Positions 52,070-61,958 of a stretch of 64,000 nucleotides of DNA are shown piece after piece. Made by a program: the position numbers and the translations under genes. Source of the DNA: Actinoplanes sichuanensis (GTDB lineage: Bacteria; Actinomycetota; Actinomycetes; Mycobacteriales; Micromonosporaceae); the NCBI RefSeq assembly GCF_033097365.1, contig NZ_AP028461.1, positions 1,550,001-1,614,000 on the forward strand, written 5' to 3'. How positions within the stretch are numbered: position 1 is the first letter of the stretch; each line of letters opens with the position of its first letter. Under the pieces are notes generated by a model, which searched no databases, had not been told where the DNA came from, and saw only the letters and a list, made by a program, of their open reading frames with translations.

Positions 52070-52927
52070 ATGGAACTGCGCGGGATTCTCGTACCCCTGA
52101 TCACGCCTTTCGGTCTTGATCGGGAAGTTGCCCTTGACGTGCTGGAGCGGCTCGCCCATGAGGTCCTCGACGACGGCGCGGCCGGGCTGGTGGCGCTCGG
52201 CACGACTGGCGAGCCGGGGTCGCTGACCCCCGCTGAGCAGGAGAATGTGGTCGAAGTCGCGGCCCGGGTGGCGCGGGAGCGCGACGTGCCGCTGATCGTC
52301 GGGGCGCGGCCGGACCTGGCGACACGGCCCGGGGTGACGGCGGCGCTGAGCCTGGTTCCGCCGTTCGTGCGGCCCGGCGAGGCGGGTGTCGTCGCCCATT
52401 TCGAAGCACTCGCCGGAAGTGTCCCGCTGGTGATTTATCACGTGCCGTACCGGACCGGGCAGGAACTGTCGATCACCACGATTCGGCGACTGACTTCGAT
52501 TTCCGGAGTGATCGGGATGAAGTACGCGACCGGCACCATCGAGGTGATCGGCGACCTTCCGGACGGATTCGCGCTGCTTGGTGGCGACGATCCGCTGATC
52601 TCGCCGATGCTCGCGACCGGCGCGCACGGCGGCATTCTCGCCTCCGCACACATCGCGACCAGGGCATTCGCCGACCTGGCAGCCGCCTGGCAGGCCGGTG
52701 ACGTCGCGCGCGCCAGACGTCTCGGCGGCCCGCTGGCCGACCTGTCGCGGTCGCTGTTCGCCGAGCCCAACCCGACCGTGATCAAGGGTGTTCTAGAAGA
52801 TCAAGGGCGAATTCCCACCTCGGCGGTACGGCTACCCCTCCTACCGGCAGCGCGGAGCACGGTGGCAGCCGCCCTATCGCTGTGCGAAGCACTCACCTCC
52901 GGGGTCCTAGACGGCCCCGCCCGCTGA
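52070..52927 (+). CDS. DapA-family (dihydrodipicolinate synthase-like) aldolase
   Basis: A 285-residue (beta/alpha)8 lyase: GILVPLITPFG at the N-terminus, AGLVALGTTGEPGSLTPAEQ, the tyrosine in VIYHVPYRTG and the Schiff-base Lys in GVIGMKYATG. Family members condense pyruvate with aldehydes or cleave 2-keto-3-deoxy acids. It is probably not the housekeeping DapA, since it stands with its own LysR regulator. ATG 52070 is used; ATG 52043 in frame is an alternative. The 3' end overlaps the convergent LysR gene by 21 bp. Confidence 0.88.
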   Translation: MELRGILVPLITPFGLDREVALDVLERLAHEVLDDGAAGLVALGTTGEPGSLTPAEQENVVEVAARVARERDVPLIVGARPDLATRPGVTAALSLVPPFVRPGEAGVVAHFEALAGSVPLVIYHVPYRTGQELSITTIRRLTSISGVIGMKYATGTIEVIGDLPDGFALLGGDDPLISPMLATGAHGGILASAHIATRAFADLAAAWQAGDVARARRLGGPLADLSRSLFAEPNPTVIKGVLEDQGRIPTSAVRLPLLPAARSTVAAALSLCEALTSGVLDGPAR

Positions 52928-53890
52928 GGCCGGCCCCGGGCCGGTCGGTTCGGTGGGCCCGGCCCGCTCCGGGCCGGCGGTCAGGTCGGCGGCCTGGTCG
53001 GCGACCACGCTCAGGAACGTGGTCAGGGCCGGTGACAGCGGGCCGTCGCGGGTCACGGTGAACAGGCGGCGGCCCAGGTCGGTCTCGGCCACCTGGCGGT
53101 AGGCCAGCGTCGGGTCCTCCGCGGGCAGGTTGAGCAGCGGCAACAGGGCGACCGCGGCCGCGTGCCGGACCACGGCCAATTGCACGTCGGCGTCGTTGGA
53201 GTGGTGCCGGACGTCCGGTTCGTAGCCGCCGAGGGTCCGACAGTTTCCGACGATCATCGCGTGGTGACCGGTGGTCTCGTCGGAGGACACCCACACCATG
53301 TCCCGCAGGTCGGCCAACGCCACCGGACCGTCCGGCACGGCCAGCGGATGACCGGCCGGAAGCACGATCAGCAGCCGCTCGGACAGCAGTGGCTCGAACC
53401 GCATACCGGCCGGTCGTGGGCGGGGATGCCCGTCGTATTCGTCACTGATCACCAGGTCGACCGAACCCAGTCGCAGGCCGGGCAGGGCCTGCTCCAACTC
53501 CAGCTCGGACACCTCCATCCGGACCAGGGGATGCTCCGCGGCCATCCGAGCCAGCGACGGGACGAGCAGGTGCCGGGCGGCCGACTGGACACCGCCGGCT
53601 CGGACCGTACCCCTGACCTGATCGCCGAGTGACGCCAAGTCGGACGTCGCCGCCTCCGCCGCGGCCAGCAGCACCCGGGCGTGCTGCGCCAGCAGCCGCC
53701 CCGCGTCGGTCAGCCGGACCCCACGCCCGGCCCGCTCCAGCAGTGGCGTGCCGACCTCCTTCTCCAGCACCGTGAGCTGCTGCGACACCGCCGACGGGCT
53801 GTAACCGAGAGCGGTCGCCACGGCACCCAGAGTGCCGCGCTCCTCGAACTCGCGCAGGAATCGAAGTCGGCGCAGATCCAGCGTAATCAT
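52907..53890 (-). CDS. LysR-family transcriptional regulator
   Basis: A 327-residue LysR protein (LRFLREFEERGTLGAVATALGYSPSAVSQQLTVLEKEVG). ATG 53890 is chosen because the family N-terminus begins there. It is divergent from the EamA gene at 53952, repeating the LysR/EamA arrangement at 46.1-48.0 kb. Confidence 0.92.
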   Translation of the reverse strand: MITLDLRRLRFLREFEERGTLGAVATALGYSPSAVSQQLTVLEKEVGTPLLERAGRGVRLTDAGRLLAQHARVLLAAAEAATSDLASLGDQVRGTVRAGGVQSAARHLLVPSLARMAAEHPLVRMEVSELELEQALPGLRLGSVDLVISDEYDGHPRPRPAGMRFEPLLSERLLIVLPAGHPLAVPDGPVALADLRDMVWVSSDETTGHHAMIVGNCRTLGGYEPDVRHHSNDADVQLAVVRHAAAVALLPLLNLPAEDPTLAYRQVAETDLGRRLFTVTRDGPLSPALTTFLSVVADQAADLTAGPERAGPTEPTGPGPASAGGAV

Positions 53891-53951
53891 GCACAAATGC
53901 TTATCATTCAACTCCAGGAATCGTCACTGGACCTGCATAGTTGTAGGCCCG

Positions 53952-55004
53952 ATGCTCTGCGGTATGGGTCCACTGCTCTGCCTGCTGTCGGCCGCCGGTT
54001 TCGGCGCCATGTCGATCTTCGGAAAGTTCGCCTACGACGCCGGAGTGTCCCCGTCCGCCCTGCTCCTGGTGCGGTTCGTGATGGCCGCCCTGATACTGGC
54101 CGGTCTCCTCGCACTCCGGCCCGTCGCGGGGCGGGCACCGCTGTCGCGGCCCAGCGGGTGGACGGTGTCGGCCGCGTTGGCGCTCGGTGCGGTCGGGTTC
54201 GCCACCCAGGCGACGCTCTACTTCGAGGCGCTGCGGCTGATGGACGCTTCGCTGCTGTCGTTGATCCTCTACACGTACCCACTGATGGTCACCGCCGCCG
54301 CGGTGCTGCTGCGCCGTGACCGGATGACCCGCAACCGCGCCATCGCCCTGGCCGTGGCCTCCGCCGGAACCCTGCTCGTCCTCCTCGGCGCCGGAGCCGG
54401 CGCGCTGAGCCCGCTCGGAGCCGCGCTCGGGTTCGGGGCGGCCCTCACCTACACCATCTACATCCTCGCTTCGGACCGCGTGCTGCGCAGCGTGCCGCCG
54501 ATGCTGCTGGCCACCCTGGTGATGACCGGAGCGGCGCTGGCCTTGGCCGGGAAAGCCCTGGTCACCGGGGGAGTGGACCTCGGTTTCAGCCCGGCCGGCT
54601 GGTTCTGGGTGACCTGCATCGCGGTCGTCTCCACGGTACTGGCGTCGTTGACGTTCTTCGCCGGCCTACGCCGAACCGGGCCCTCGACGGCCGCCATCCT
54701 CTCCACCGTCGAGCCGGTCATCACCACCACGCTGGCCGCCGTGACGCTCGGCGAGTTCCTGACTCCGGCCCAGCTCGCCGGCGGGGTGCTGGTGCTCGCG
54801 TCGGTAGCCGTCGTCCAGCTCCGCCCGCGCCGCGCCACCCGGGCCCAGGCCCCGGTTCCGTCGGCCGAGCGCGCAGCGAACCGGCCGAGATTCGAGTCGT
54901 CGCGGTCAGCGGTAGATCGCGTGTTCCAGGCCGAGGTTGCGGATCGCCTCCAGGTCGACAGCGGTCAGCGCGGCACGCGACGGCTCGGCGGCACCACGCT
55001 CTGA
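53952..55004 (+). CDS. EamA/DMT-family transporter
   Basis: A 350-residue protein with ten helices in two EamA halves (LLCLLSAAGFGAMSIFGKFAYDAG; STVEPVITTTLAAVTLGEFLTPAQLAGG). It is a probable metabolite exporter. The start is ATG 53952 or ATG 53964. The membrane part ends near VVQLRPRR; the last 60 residues are polar, and part of them is antisense to what looks like the C-terminal end of another protein (see findings). Confidence 0.85.
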   Translation: MLCGMGPLLCLLSAAGFGAMSIFGKFAYDAGVSPSALLLVRFVMAALILAGLLALRPVAGRAPLSRPSGWTVSAALALGAVGFATQATLYFEALRLMDASLLSLILYTYPLMVTAAAVLLRRDRMTRNRAIALAVASAGTLLVLLGAGAGALSPLGAALGFGAALTYTIYILASDRVLRSVPPMLLATLVMTGAALALAGKALVTGGVDLGFSPAGWFWVTCIAVVSTVLASLTFFAGLRRTGPSTAAILSTVEPVITTTLAAVTLGEFLTPAQLAGGVLVLASVAVVQLRPRRATRAQAPVPSAERAANRPRFESSRSAVDRVFQAEVADRLQVDSGQRGTRRLGGTTL

Positions 55005-55089
55005 GCCCGCCGCCGCCGGCGGTGACCGTCGTGCACAGGGCCGGGCCCGAAGCCCTCAGCGTGGCGTGGGCCCGGCCGATCAGGATCAG

Positions 55090-58000
55090 GTGAACTCCGT
55101 GTCACCGGTCCGGGAGGTCCTGTACGACAGCGACCGCACCCGGGTGATCCGGGTACGGCCGTACGGCGGCGGGCCGGCCGTCATCGAGAAACAGCCGCTC
55201 GGGCCGGGCGCAGGCGACCGGCTCCGCAACGAGCTGGCCGTCCTGCGCCGGCTCCAGGGCACCCTCGGCGTGCCCCGGCTCCTTCCGGACAGCCCCGACG
55301 GCACCGTCGGCTACACCGAGACCCCGGCCGCCACGTTGGCCTCGCTGACCCTGCCGCTGCTCGTCCCCGCCCTGCTCGACCTGGCGATCGACCTGGCCGG
55401 CACGCTCGCCGCCGTGCACCGCCAGGGCGTCGTACACCGTGACGTCAGCCCGGCCAACGTGCTGATCCCCGTCGTGGACGGCGAGCCGGCGCCGCACGCC
55501 CGGCCGATCCTGATCGACTTCGAGCTGGCCACCACGGCCACCGTGGACCTCGCGGCCCCGGCCGGCACGACCGGCGACGTGATAGCCGGCACGCTGGCCT
55601 ACCTGGCGCCGGAACAGACCGGCCGCACCGGCCGCCCGGTCGACCACCGCGCCGACCTCTACGCGTTCGGGGCCGTGCTGTACGAAGCCGCGACCGGGGC
55701 GCCCCCGTTCGGCCGCGACGGCGACCCGCTGCGCCTGGTCCACGACCACCTGGCCCGCGTGCCGGCGCCGCCGATCCGGTCGAACCCGGACCTTCCGCCG
55801 TTGCTGTCCGACATCATCCTGCGGCTGCTCGACAAGGAACCCGACCAGCGGTACCAGAGCGGCGAAGGGCTCGCCTACGACCTGACCCGGCTGCGGGACG
55901 AGACCGCCGCGTTCGTGCTGGGGGAGCGGGACTTCCCGATGCGCCTGGCCCCGCCCCGGCAACTGGTCGGCCGGGAGGAGCCGCTGGCGACGCTGCGCGG
56001 GATGCTCGCCACCGCCACCGCCGGCAACCGTGGCGTCGCGCTGATCACCGGCCCACCCGGCGTCGGCAAGACCGCGCTCGTCGACCGGCTGCGCCCGGCC
56101 GTGGCGGCGGCCGGCGGCCGGTTCGTGGCCGGCAAGTTCGACCAGTTCCGGCGCGATCTCGGCGCCGACGCGGTACGGCAGGCGTTCTGCGCCCTCGGCG
56201 ACCAGCTGCTCGCCGAACCCGACGATGAGGTGGCCCGCCTGCGCGAGCGGCTGCCGGAGCGTCTGGGCCCGAACGCGGGACTGGCCGCGGCCGTGCTCCC
56301 ACCCTTCGCCGCGCTGCTCGGTGTGGCACCGGAACCGGGCGACGACGACCCACGCCGGGCCGCGTCCCGGCTCCGCCAGGTCGGCCTGGACCTGCTGCGG
56401 GCCGTCGCGTCCAGCGCCCGACCGGTGACCCTGTTCATCGATGACCTGCAATGGGCCAGCGCCGGCGCGTTCGGGTTCCTGGACGCCGTGCTCGCCGAAC
56501 CGGACCTGCCCGGCGTGCTGATCCTCGGCGCGTTCCGGGAGGCCGAGGTGGACGCCGCGCACCCGCTGACTCCGACCCTGGCCCGGCTGCGCGACACCGG
56601 CGGCAACGTCGGCGAGCTGCCGCTGGCCAACCTGCCACCCGGAGATCTGACCACACTGCTGGCACGGATGCTGCGCCTGCCGAACCCGGCCGCGGTGCCG
56701 CTGGCCGAGCTGCTCGCCGCGCACACCGGCGGCAACCCGTTCGACTCCGTCGAGATGGTCAACGCGCTGCGGCGCGACGGGGTGCTGGTTCCTGACGGCG
56801 ACGGCTGGCGCTGGGACCCGGCGACGGCACGCCGGTTCGTCGCACGCGGCGACGTCGTGGACCTGCTCGGCGCCCGCATCGAGGAGCTGCCGGAACAGAC
56901 CCGCGCACTGCTGGAGGTGATGGCCTGCCTCGGCGGCGAGGTCGACCTGACGCTCCTGCCGATCGCCGCCGGCCGCCCGGCCGAGACGGTCGACGCCGAA
57001 TTGCTGCCCGCAGCCGACGAAGGCCTGGTCGAGGTGCACCGCGACGGCACACCGGCCGCGTGTTTCCGGCACGACCGGGTGCAACAGGCGGCGTACGCCC
57101 GCTTGGATGCACCGGCCCGGACCGGACTGAGCCTGACGCTGGCCCGCCGGCTGGCGTCCGAACCCGCCTACGCCCTGGCCGCCGCCCGCCTCTACCTGAC
57201 GGCCGTGGACGAGCTGACCGACCCGGACGAGCGGCTGCTGGCCGCGTCCCTACTGCGCCGGGCCGCCGCAGCGGCCCGTCTGGTGGTGAACCATGCGGCG
57301 GCACAGGCGTTCCTGGCCGCGGCGGTACGGCTCCTGCCCGCGACCGACAGCGGCTACCGGCAGGCGCAGGCGGAATGGCACGCGTCACTGTGCAGCCTCG
57401 GCCGGTTCACCGAGGCCGACGAGGTGTTCCAGGCACTGGAGGCGGCCGGTGGCGATCCGGTGCCACACGCGGGCGCGGTCTGCGAACAGATCGTCGGTCT
57501 CACCAACCGGGGCCGGATGCCGGACGCGCTGGAGCTCGGGCTGCGCCTGCTGGGCCGGCTCGGGGTCGCCGTGCCCGGCCGCGACGAACTGGGCCCGCGG
57601 ATCGGCGCCGGTCTGGACGTCCTGTACGGATGGCTGGCCACCGGCGACGCCGAGGACGACCTGGCCCGCCCCGAGCTCACCGAACCCCGCCAGGTCGCGA
57701 TCGCCCGGGTGATCAACCGGCTGATCCCGCCGGCCTTCTTCTGCGACCAGATCATGATGGCGTGGCTGGTGCTGGAGTCGGGCGCGCTGTGGGCGGCCCA
57801 CGGCCCGGCCGCCGCGCTCGTCGGCCCGCTGAGCCACGCCGGATTCGTGACCGTCCCGGCGCGCGGCGACTATCGGGCCGGGTATCGGGCGGTACGTCGG
57901 GTGCTCGCGGTGGGCGGGGCCCGCGGCTGGGAACCGGACACGTCACAGGCGAAGTTCCTGCACGCGCTGGGCACGGTCGCCTGGTTCGAGCCGGTACAGC

Positions 58001-59976
58001 ACATGGTCGGCATCGCCCGGGAGGCGCACGAGGGGCTGCTGCGCGGCGGCGACCTGCAGAACGCCGCCTCCACCTACTTCGCGTCCCTGCCGGGGCTGCT
58101 GGACGCCGGGCCGGACCTGGACGCCTACGCCGCCGAGGCCGACGCCGCGCTGATGCTGTGCGGCCGGATCGGATACGACCACGCCGACGCGGCGTTCCGG
58201 GCCCACCGGCAGCTCGCCCGGACACTGCGCGGCGAGGCCGACGACGACGGCCTCGACGAGGCCGAGATCGAGGGAAACCCGACGGCGGCGGTCAATTTCC
58301 ATATCGTACGGTCGGTGGCCGCGGCCGTTCTCGGCGAACGCGACGTCCTGAACCGGCACACCGCCGCCGCCCTGACCCTGTTGCCGTGCATCACCGCGAC
58401 GTACGGCAACGCGCAGGCGCACGTCCTGGCGGCGCTCGCCGCGGCCGAACGGGCCCGCACCGCCACCGGCGACGGCGACCGGGAGACGGCCCTGGCCGAC
58501 CTGGACCTCAGCGCACGGTTCCTCGCCGAGCGGGCGGTCGACCAGCCCGGCAACTTCGGGCACCTGCTCCGGCTCGCCGACGCGGAACGCGCCTGGGCGA
58601 CGGGTGACTTCGACGCTGCGGCCACCGCCTACGACGCCGCGGTGTCCGGCGCTTCCGGCGGTGGTTCACCCTGGCACGCGGCGCTGATCGCCGAGCGGGC
58701 CGCGCTGTTCTTCGACGCCCACCGGATGCCGCACGTCAGCCGGCAGATGCTCACCGAGGCCCACCGCGGATATGCGGTCTGGCGCGCGCACCACAAGGTC
58801 CACCTGCTGGAGCGGGAGCATCCGTTCCTCGCCGCGCCGCCGGCCCATGCCGGGGCCCCGGCGTCGCCGACTGTTCGCACGTCGCACAGCATCAATCTGT
58901 CCACCGAGGTGATCGACCTGATGGCGGTGCTGGAGGCGGCCCGGGCACTGAGTTCGGAGACCGACCTGGACCGGCTGCGGCACCGGGTGGAACAGGTGCT
59001 CAGCGCCATGACCGGGGCGACCGCCGTACGGGTCCTGCTCCGCGACGACGCCACCGGCGAATGGATGCTGCCGGCCGACGTCCGGGCGGTCCGGCCGGCG
59101 CTGACCCTCGCCGAAGCCGGCGAACGCGGCCTGCTGCCGGTGACCGCCGTCCGCTACGCCGACCGCACCGGCGAGCCGATGCTCGTCGACGACGCCACCC
59201 ACGACGACCGGGTGGCCCGCGATCCGTACCTGGCCGGGCTGCCGCACTGCTCGCTGCTGGTCGTGCCGGTGCTCAGCCAGGGACTGCCCCGGGCCATGCT
59301 GGTGCTGGAGAACCGGCTGACCCGGCAGGCGTTCTCCGCCTCCCGGCTGGACGCGGTCCAGCTGATCGCCGGGCAGCTCACCGTCTCCCTGGACAACGCC
59401 CTGGTGTACGCCTCCCTGGAGCGGCGGGTCGCCGAACGCACCGAGGAACTCGGCGAGGCGAACCGCCGCCTGGAGATGCTGACCCTCACCGACCCGCTCA
59501 CCGGCCTGGCGAACCGTCGCCGCCTCACCGAGACGCTGGACGCCCTGTGGGTGCAGTCGCTGCGCTCCGGCGACCCGATCGGCCTGGCCATGATCGACAT
59601 CGACCATTTCAAGAAGTACAACGACCACTACGGCCACCAGGGCGGCGACGAATGCCTGCGCCGGGTCGCAGGCGCGCTGCGCGACGCCGTTCGCACGACG
59701 GATCTGGTCGCCCGGTACGGCGGCGAGGAGTTCTGTGTCGTCATGCCCGCCGCCGGGACGCCGGGCGCCGTCGCGGTCGCCGAACGGGCCGTGCAGGCGG
59801 TGGCCGCCCTGCGGGAGTCGCACGTGCTGGCCGACGGCGGCATCGTGACCATCAGCGTGGGCGTGACCAGCGCGACCCCCACCGGCGGCGTCCCGCCCGA
59901 CCATCTGATCAAGTGGGCTGACGAGGCCCTCTACGAGGCCAAACGCACCGGCCGTAACCGGGTCGCCGCCTCCTGA
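55090..59976 (+). CDS. Kinase-like/AAA ATPase/GAF/GGDEF signalling protein
   Basis: A 1,628-residue multidomain sensor. Residues 1-275 are a Ser/Thr kinase-like domain (ATP Lys34 in VIEK, catalytic HRDVSPAN with Asp118, and IDFE 142-145 where DFG has become DFE, followed by APEQTGR). Residues about 290-600 are a large ATPase with Walker A GPPGVGKT (Lys327) and Walker B VTLFIDDLQWA. A long helical repeat region follows, then a GAF domain (about 1280-1440) and a C-terminal diguanylate cyclase with an intact GGEEF (1544-1548) and DPLTGLANRR. It should make c-di-GMP in response to an input sensed by the other modules. GTG 55090 is the probable start. Similar kinase-ATPase-GAF fusions usually end in histidine kinase or GGDEF modules. 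Confidence 0.9.
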   Translation: MNSVSPVREVLYDSDRTRVIRVRPYGGGPAVIEKQPLGPGAGDRLRNELAVLRRLQGTLGVPRLLPDSPDGTVGYTETPAATLASLTLPLLVPALLDLAIDLAGTLAAVHRQGVVHRDVSPANVLIPVVDGEPAPHARPILIDFELATTATVDLAAPAGTTGDVIAGTLAYLAPEQTGRTGRPVDHRADLYAFGAVLYEAATGAPPFGRDGDPLRLVHDHLARVPAPPIRSNPDLPPLLSDIILRLLDKEPDQRYQSGEGLAYDLTRLRDETAAFVLGERDFPMRLAPPRQLVGREEPLATLRGMLATATAGNRGVALITGPPGVGKTALVDRLRPAVAAAGGRFVAGKFDQFRRDLGADAVRQAFCALGDQLLAEPDDEVARLRERLPERLGPNAGLAAAVLPPFAALLGVAPEPGDDDPRRAASRLRQVGLDLLRAVASSARPVTLFIDDLQWASAGAFGFLDAVLAEPDLPGVLILGAFREAEVDAAHPLTPTLARLRDTGGNVGELPLANLPPGDLTTLLARMLRLPNPAAVPLAELLAAHTGGNPFDSVEMVNALRRDGVLVPDGDGWRWDPATARRFVARGDVVDLLGARIEELPEQTRALLEVMACLGGEVDLTLLPIAAGRPAETVDAELLPAADEGLVEVHRDGTPAACFRHDRVQQAAYARLDAPARTGLSLTLARRLASEPAYALAAARLYLTAVDELTDPDERLLAASLLRRAAAAARLVVNHAAAQAFLAAAVRLLPATDSGYRQAQAEWHASLCSLGRFTEADEVFQALEAAGGDPVPHAGAVCEQIVGLTNRGRMPDALELGLRLLGRLGVAVPGRDELGPRIGAGLDVLYGWLATGDAEDDLARPELTEPRQVAIARVINRLIPPAFFCDQIMMAWLVLESGALWAAHGPAAALVGPLSHAGFVTVPARGDYRAGYRAVRRVLAVGGARGWEPDTSQAKFLHALGTVAWFEPVQHMVGIAREAHEGLLRGGDLQNAASTYFASLPGLLDAGPDLDAYAAEADAALMLCGRIGYDHADAAFRAHRQLARTLRGEADDDGLDEAEIEGNPTAAVNFHIVRSVAAAVLGERDVLNRHTAAALTLLPCITATYGNAQAHVLAALAAAERARTATGDGDRETALADLDLSARFLAERAVDQPGNFGHLLRLADAERAWATGDFDAAATAYDAAVSGASGGGSPWHAALIAERAALFFDAHRMPHVSRQMLTEAHRGYAVWRAHHKVHLLEREHPFLAAPPAHAGAPASPTVRTSHSINLSTEVIDLMAVLEAARALSSETDLDRLRHRVEQVLSAMTGATAVRVLLRDDATGEWMLPADVRAVRPALTLAEAGERGLLPVTAVRYADRTGEPMLVDDATHDDRVARDPYLAGLPHCSLLVVPVLSQGLPRAMLVLENRLTRQAFSASRLDAVQLIAGQLTVSLDNALVYASLERRVAERTEELGEANRRLEMLTLTDPLTGLANRRRLTETLDALWVQSLRSGDPIGLAMIDIDHFKKYNDHYGHQGGDECLRRVAGALRDAVRTTDLVARYGGEEFCVVMPAAGTPGAVAVAERAVQAVAALRESHVLADGGIVTISVGVTSATPTGGVPPDHLIKWADEALYEAKRTGRNRVAAS

Positions 59977-60154
59977 CCCGGGACGCCTCCGTCCTACCAC
60001 GGTGGCTCTTTCGGGTCGGAGTTGCGAGACGGCGGAGAGTGCCGGTGCTATGGGTGGCGTTCCGCAAACTCAAGAGATCAACTGTGGACAGTGGTGGGCG
60101 CTGTCCCGTCGGGGACTACCATGGGCTGCGTCACTTCGCTGGAAGGGCGGCACC

Positions 60155-61189
60155 GTGCGGCAGGCGCTGGTCAAGAGTTCCCCGGAGGTGGCGTCGGCTC
60201 TCTCGGTCCGGCCCGATGGCTCGGCGCCGCGATGGCGGCCCGTCTGGGTGGCCGACACCGGCTCGTCGACGGACGGGTTCGTCACCGCGGTCGGCTGCTC
60301 GCCCGGGGCGGATCTGCTCGCGGTCGGGGACCGCAGCGGGTGCCTACGTCTCTACCGGCGCGACGGCGGCCTGATCGCTGAGCGGCGCACCGACCGCGCG
60401 GCCGGCCTCACGGCGCTGGCCTGCGGTCATCACGCCGGGCGGCCCTACCTGGTGTCGCTCGACCGCGGCAACGTCCTACAACTGTGGGACGGCCGCACCG
60501 GCGAACCGTTGACCTCGGTGTCACTGACCGGCCGCCGGGGTTCCCACCTGAGTCTCGTCTCGATCGGCGGCCGGTTGATCGCTTCCCTGGCCGGTGACAA
60601 GTGGCGGGGAGTCCTGATCGACCTGGCCTCCGGCCGGAAAGTCGCCAGAGACGAGTTCGAACCCCACCCGATCGTCTTCCTCGACGGCCACCCGGTGACC
60701 GTGACGGCAGACGCTGACGGCGTCCTCCAGGTGACCCCCATTCCGGCCGCCACCGGGGTTCCGGCCGCCACCGGGGTTCCGGCCGCCACCGGGGTTCCGG
60801 CCGCCACCGGGGTTCCGGCCGCCAGCAGGATTCCGGCCGCTACCACGGTTCCGGCCGTCCGCCGCAACACCGCGCCGTCGGCTGCCGGCATCGAGGAGGA
60901 CGCGCCCCGGGGACTCGACGCCACGAGTGGCTGCGTGCCGGGAGCGCCCGGACCGGTGATCTGTTTCGACGCCGCTGGGCAGCTGATGGCCGGTGTGATC
61001 CGTTCCCACCGGGTGACGATCTGGGATGTCGCCGAGCACCGCACCGTCGATGAGCTGACGGCCCAGGTCCCGGTCGATGGGCTGGCGGCCACCGCCGGAG
61101 GAGACCTGATGTTCCTCGCCGGCGGGGAGGCCGTGTTCCTGGCCCACGAGGAGCCGGACACCGGCGCGCCGCCCGAATCCACGTTGTAG
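60155..61189 (+). CDS. WD40-like beta-propeller protein with hexapeptide repeats
   Basis: A 344-residue protein with degenerate WD-type blades (LLAVGDRSGCLRLYRRDG, LVSLDRGNVLQLWDGRTG, RSHRVTIWDVAEHRTV). Between blades lies a Pro/Ala linker of VPAATG units encoded by 18-bp repeats. There is no signal peptide. It is probably a scaffold or interaction protein. GTG 60155 has GGAAGGG upstream; longer frames are not protein-like. It lies 178 bp after the GGDEF protein gene on the same strand. Confidence 0.75.
   Translation: MRQALVKSSPEVASALSVRPDGSAPRWRPVWVADTGSSTDGFVTAVGCSPGADLLAVGDRSGCLRLYRRDGGLIAERRTDRAAGLTALACGHHAGRPYLVSLDRGNVLQLWDGRTGEPLTSVSLTGRRGSHLSLVSIGGRLIASLAGDKWRGVLIDLASGRKVARDEFEPHPIVFLDGHPVTVTADADGVLQVTPIPAATGVPAATGVPAATGVPAATGVPAASRIPAATTVPAVRRNTAPSAAGIEEDAPRGLDATSGCVPGAPGPVICFDAAGQLMAGVIRSHRVTIWDVAEHRTVDELTAQVPVDGLAATAGGDLMFLAGGEAVFLAHEEPDTGAPPESTL
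60743..60850 (+). repeat. Six 18-bp tandem repeats in the propeller gene
   Basis: Units of CCGGCCGCCACCGGGGTT: four perfect copies (60743-60814), then two diverged ones (60815-60850). Each encodes PAATGV. Perfect copies suggest recent expansion. Confidence 0.92.
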
Positions 61190-61210
61190 CCAAGGGGAAG
61201 GACGGCTCTA

Positions 61211-61946
61211 GACACCTTTCGCGGTCGGGGTCTGGCTGGTGATGGCGGAGATAGACCTGTTCCGGTGAGGTAGCCGTCGATCAGACGGGTGCGATATTGC
61301 ATGCGTTTGAGGCGGTTCTTCACCGCGGCGGCCAGGTCGGTGGCGGTGTGGACGGCGAGGTTGGCGAGGCTGCCTTTCATCGTCGACCAGACCTTTCAGT
61401 TCCGGCGCGTACGCGGGCAGCTCTACCGGGTTCAGCTCCGCCGCGTACGCGGGCGGCTGGTAGACCCGCAGCCAGTTCCGGGCGGCGATCGCCGCCCGCG
61501 TCGCCGGTGTCCGGTGCGCGGACAGGCCGTCCCAGCCCAGCACGATCGGCGTCTGGAGCTGCTGGTGGGCGGCATCCAGCAGCCGGATCAGGTCTGGCGT
61601 TCGGAACCGGCCCTTTTGAGGCCGGCGCTTGCGCGCCACCGGCGGTCCAGGCCGGCGCTTGCGCGCCACCGGCAGTCCAGGCCGGCGCCTGTGCGCCACC
61701 GGCAGCCCAGGCCCGCCGCTGGTAGGCCGACTTCGTCGACACCTCCAGCCGGGCGGCGAACTCGACCGCCGATCTACCCTCGGCGAACGTCTGCCCCGCT
61801 TGACGCCGCACTCGCTCCCGTCGTGCCCGTTCGGCCTGGTCAACGCCGCCGCCATCGCCGAATCGCATACCGACCAGCACAACCGACACCCACCTGCCGA
61901 CACGATCACCCGCAAGCCTCACAGCGGATCTGCGCCAGACCCCCAA
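61211..61946 (-). pseudogene. IS630-type transposase remnant
   Basis: Pieces of one transposase appear in three frames in the right order. An N-terminal helix-turn-helix part (AGQTFAEGRSAVEFAARLEVSTKSAYQRR) comes first, followed by a 30-bp triplicated stretch. Next is a DDE part (PIVLGWDGLSAHRTPATRAA, then VYQPPAYAAELNPVE with a partial duplication PAYAPELKG). The C-terminal part is in another frame (KGSLANLAVHTATDLAAAV, then NRLKRMQYRTRLIDGYLTG). The first catalytic Asp region is missing. It cannot encode an active enzyme. Confidence 0.85.
61621..61710. repeat. Three 30-bp tandem repeats inside the IS remnant
   Basis: Units 61621-61650, 61651-61680 and 61681-61710 begin GCCGGCGCTTGCGCGCCACC and differ at a few bases. 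They sit where the central part of the transposase is missing. Confidence 0.9.
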
Positions 61947-61958
61947 CCCAGAAGGTGT

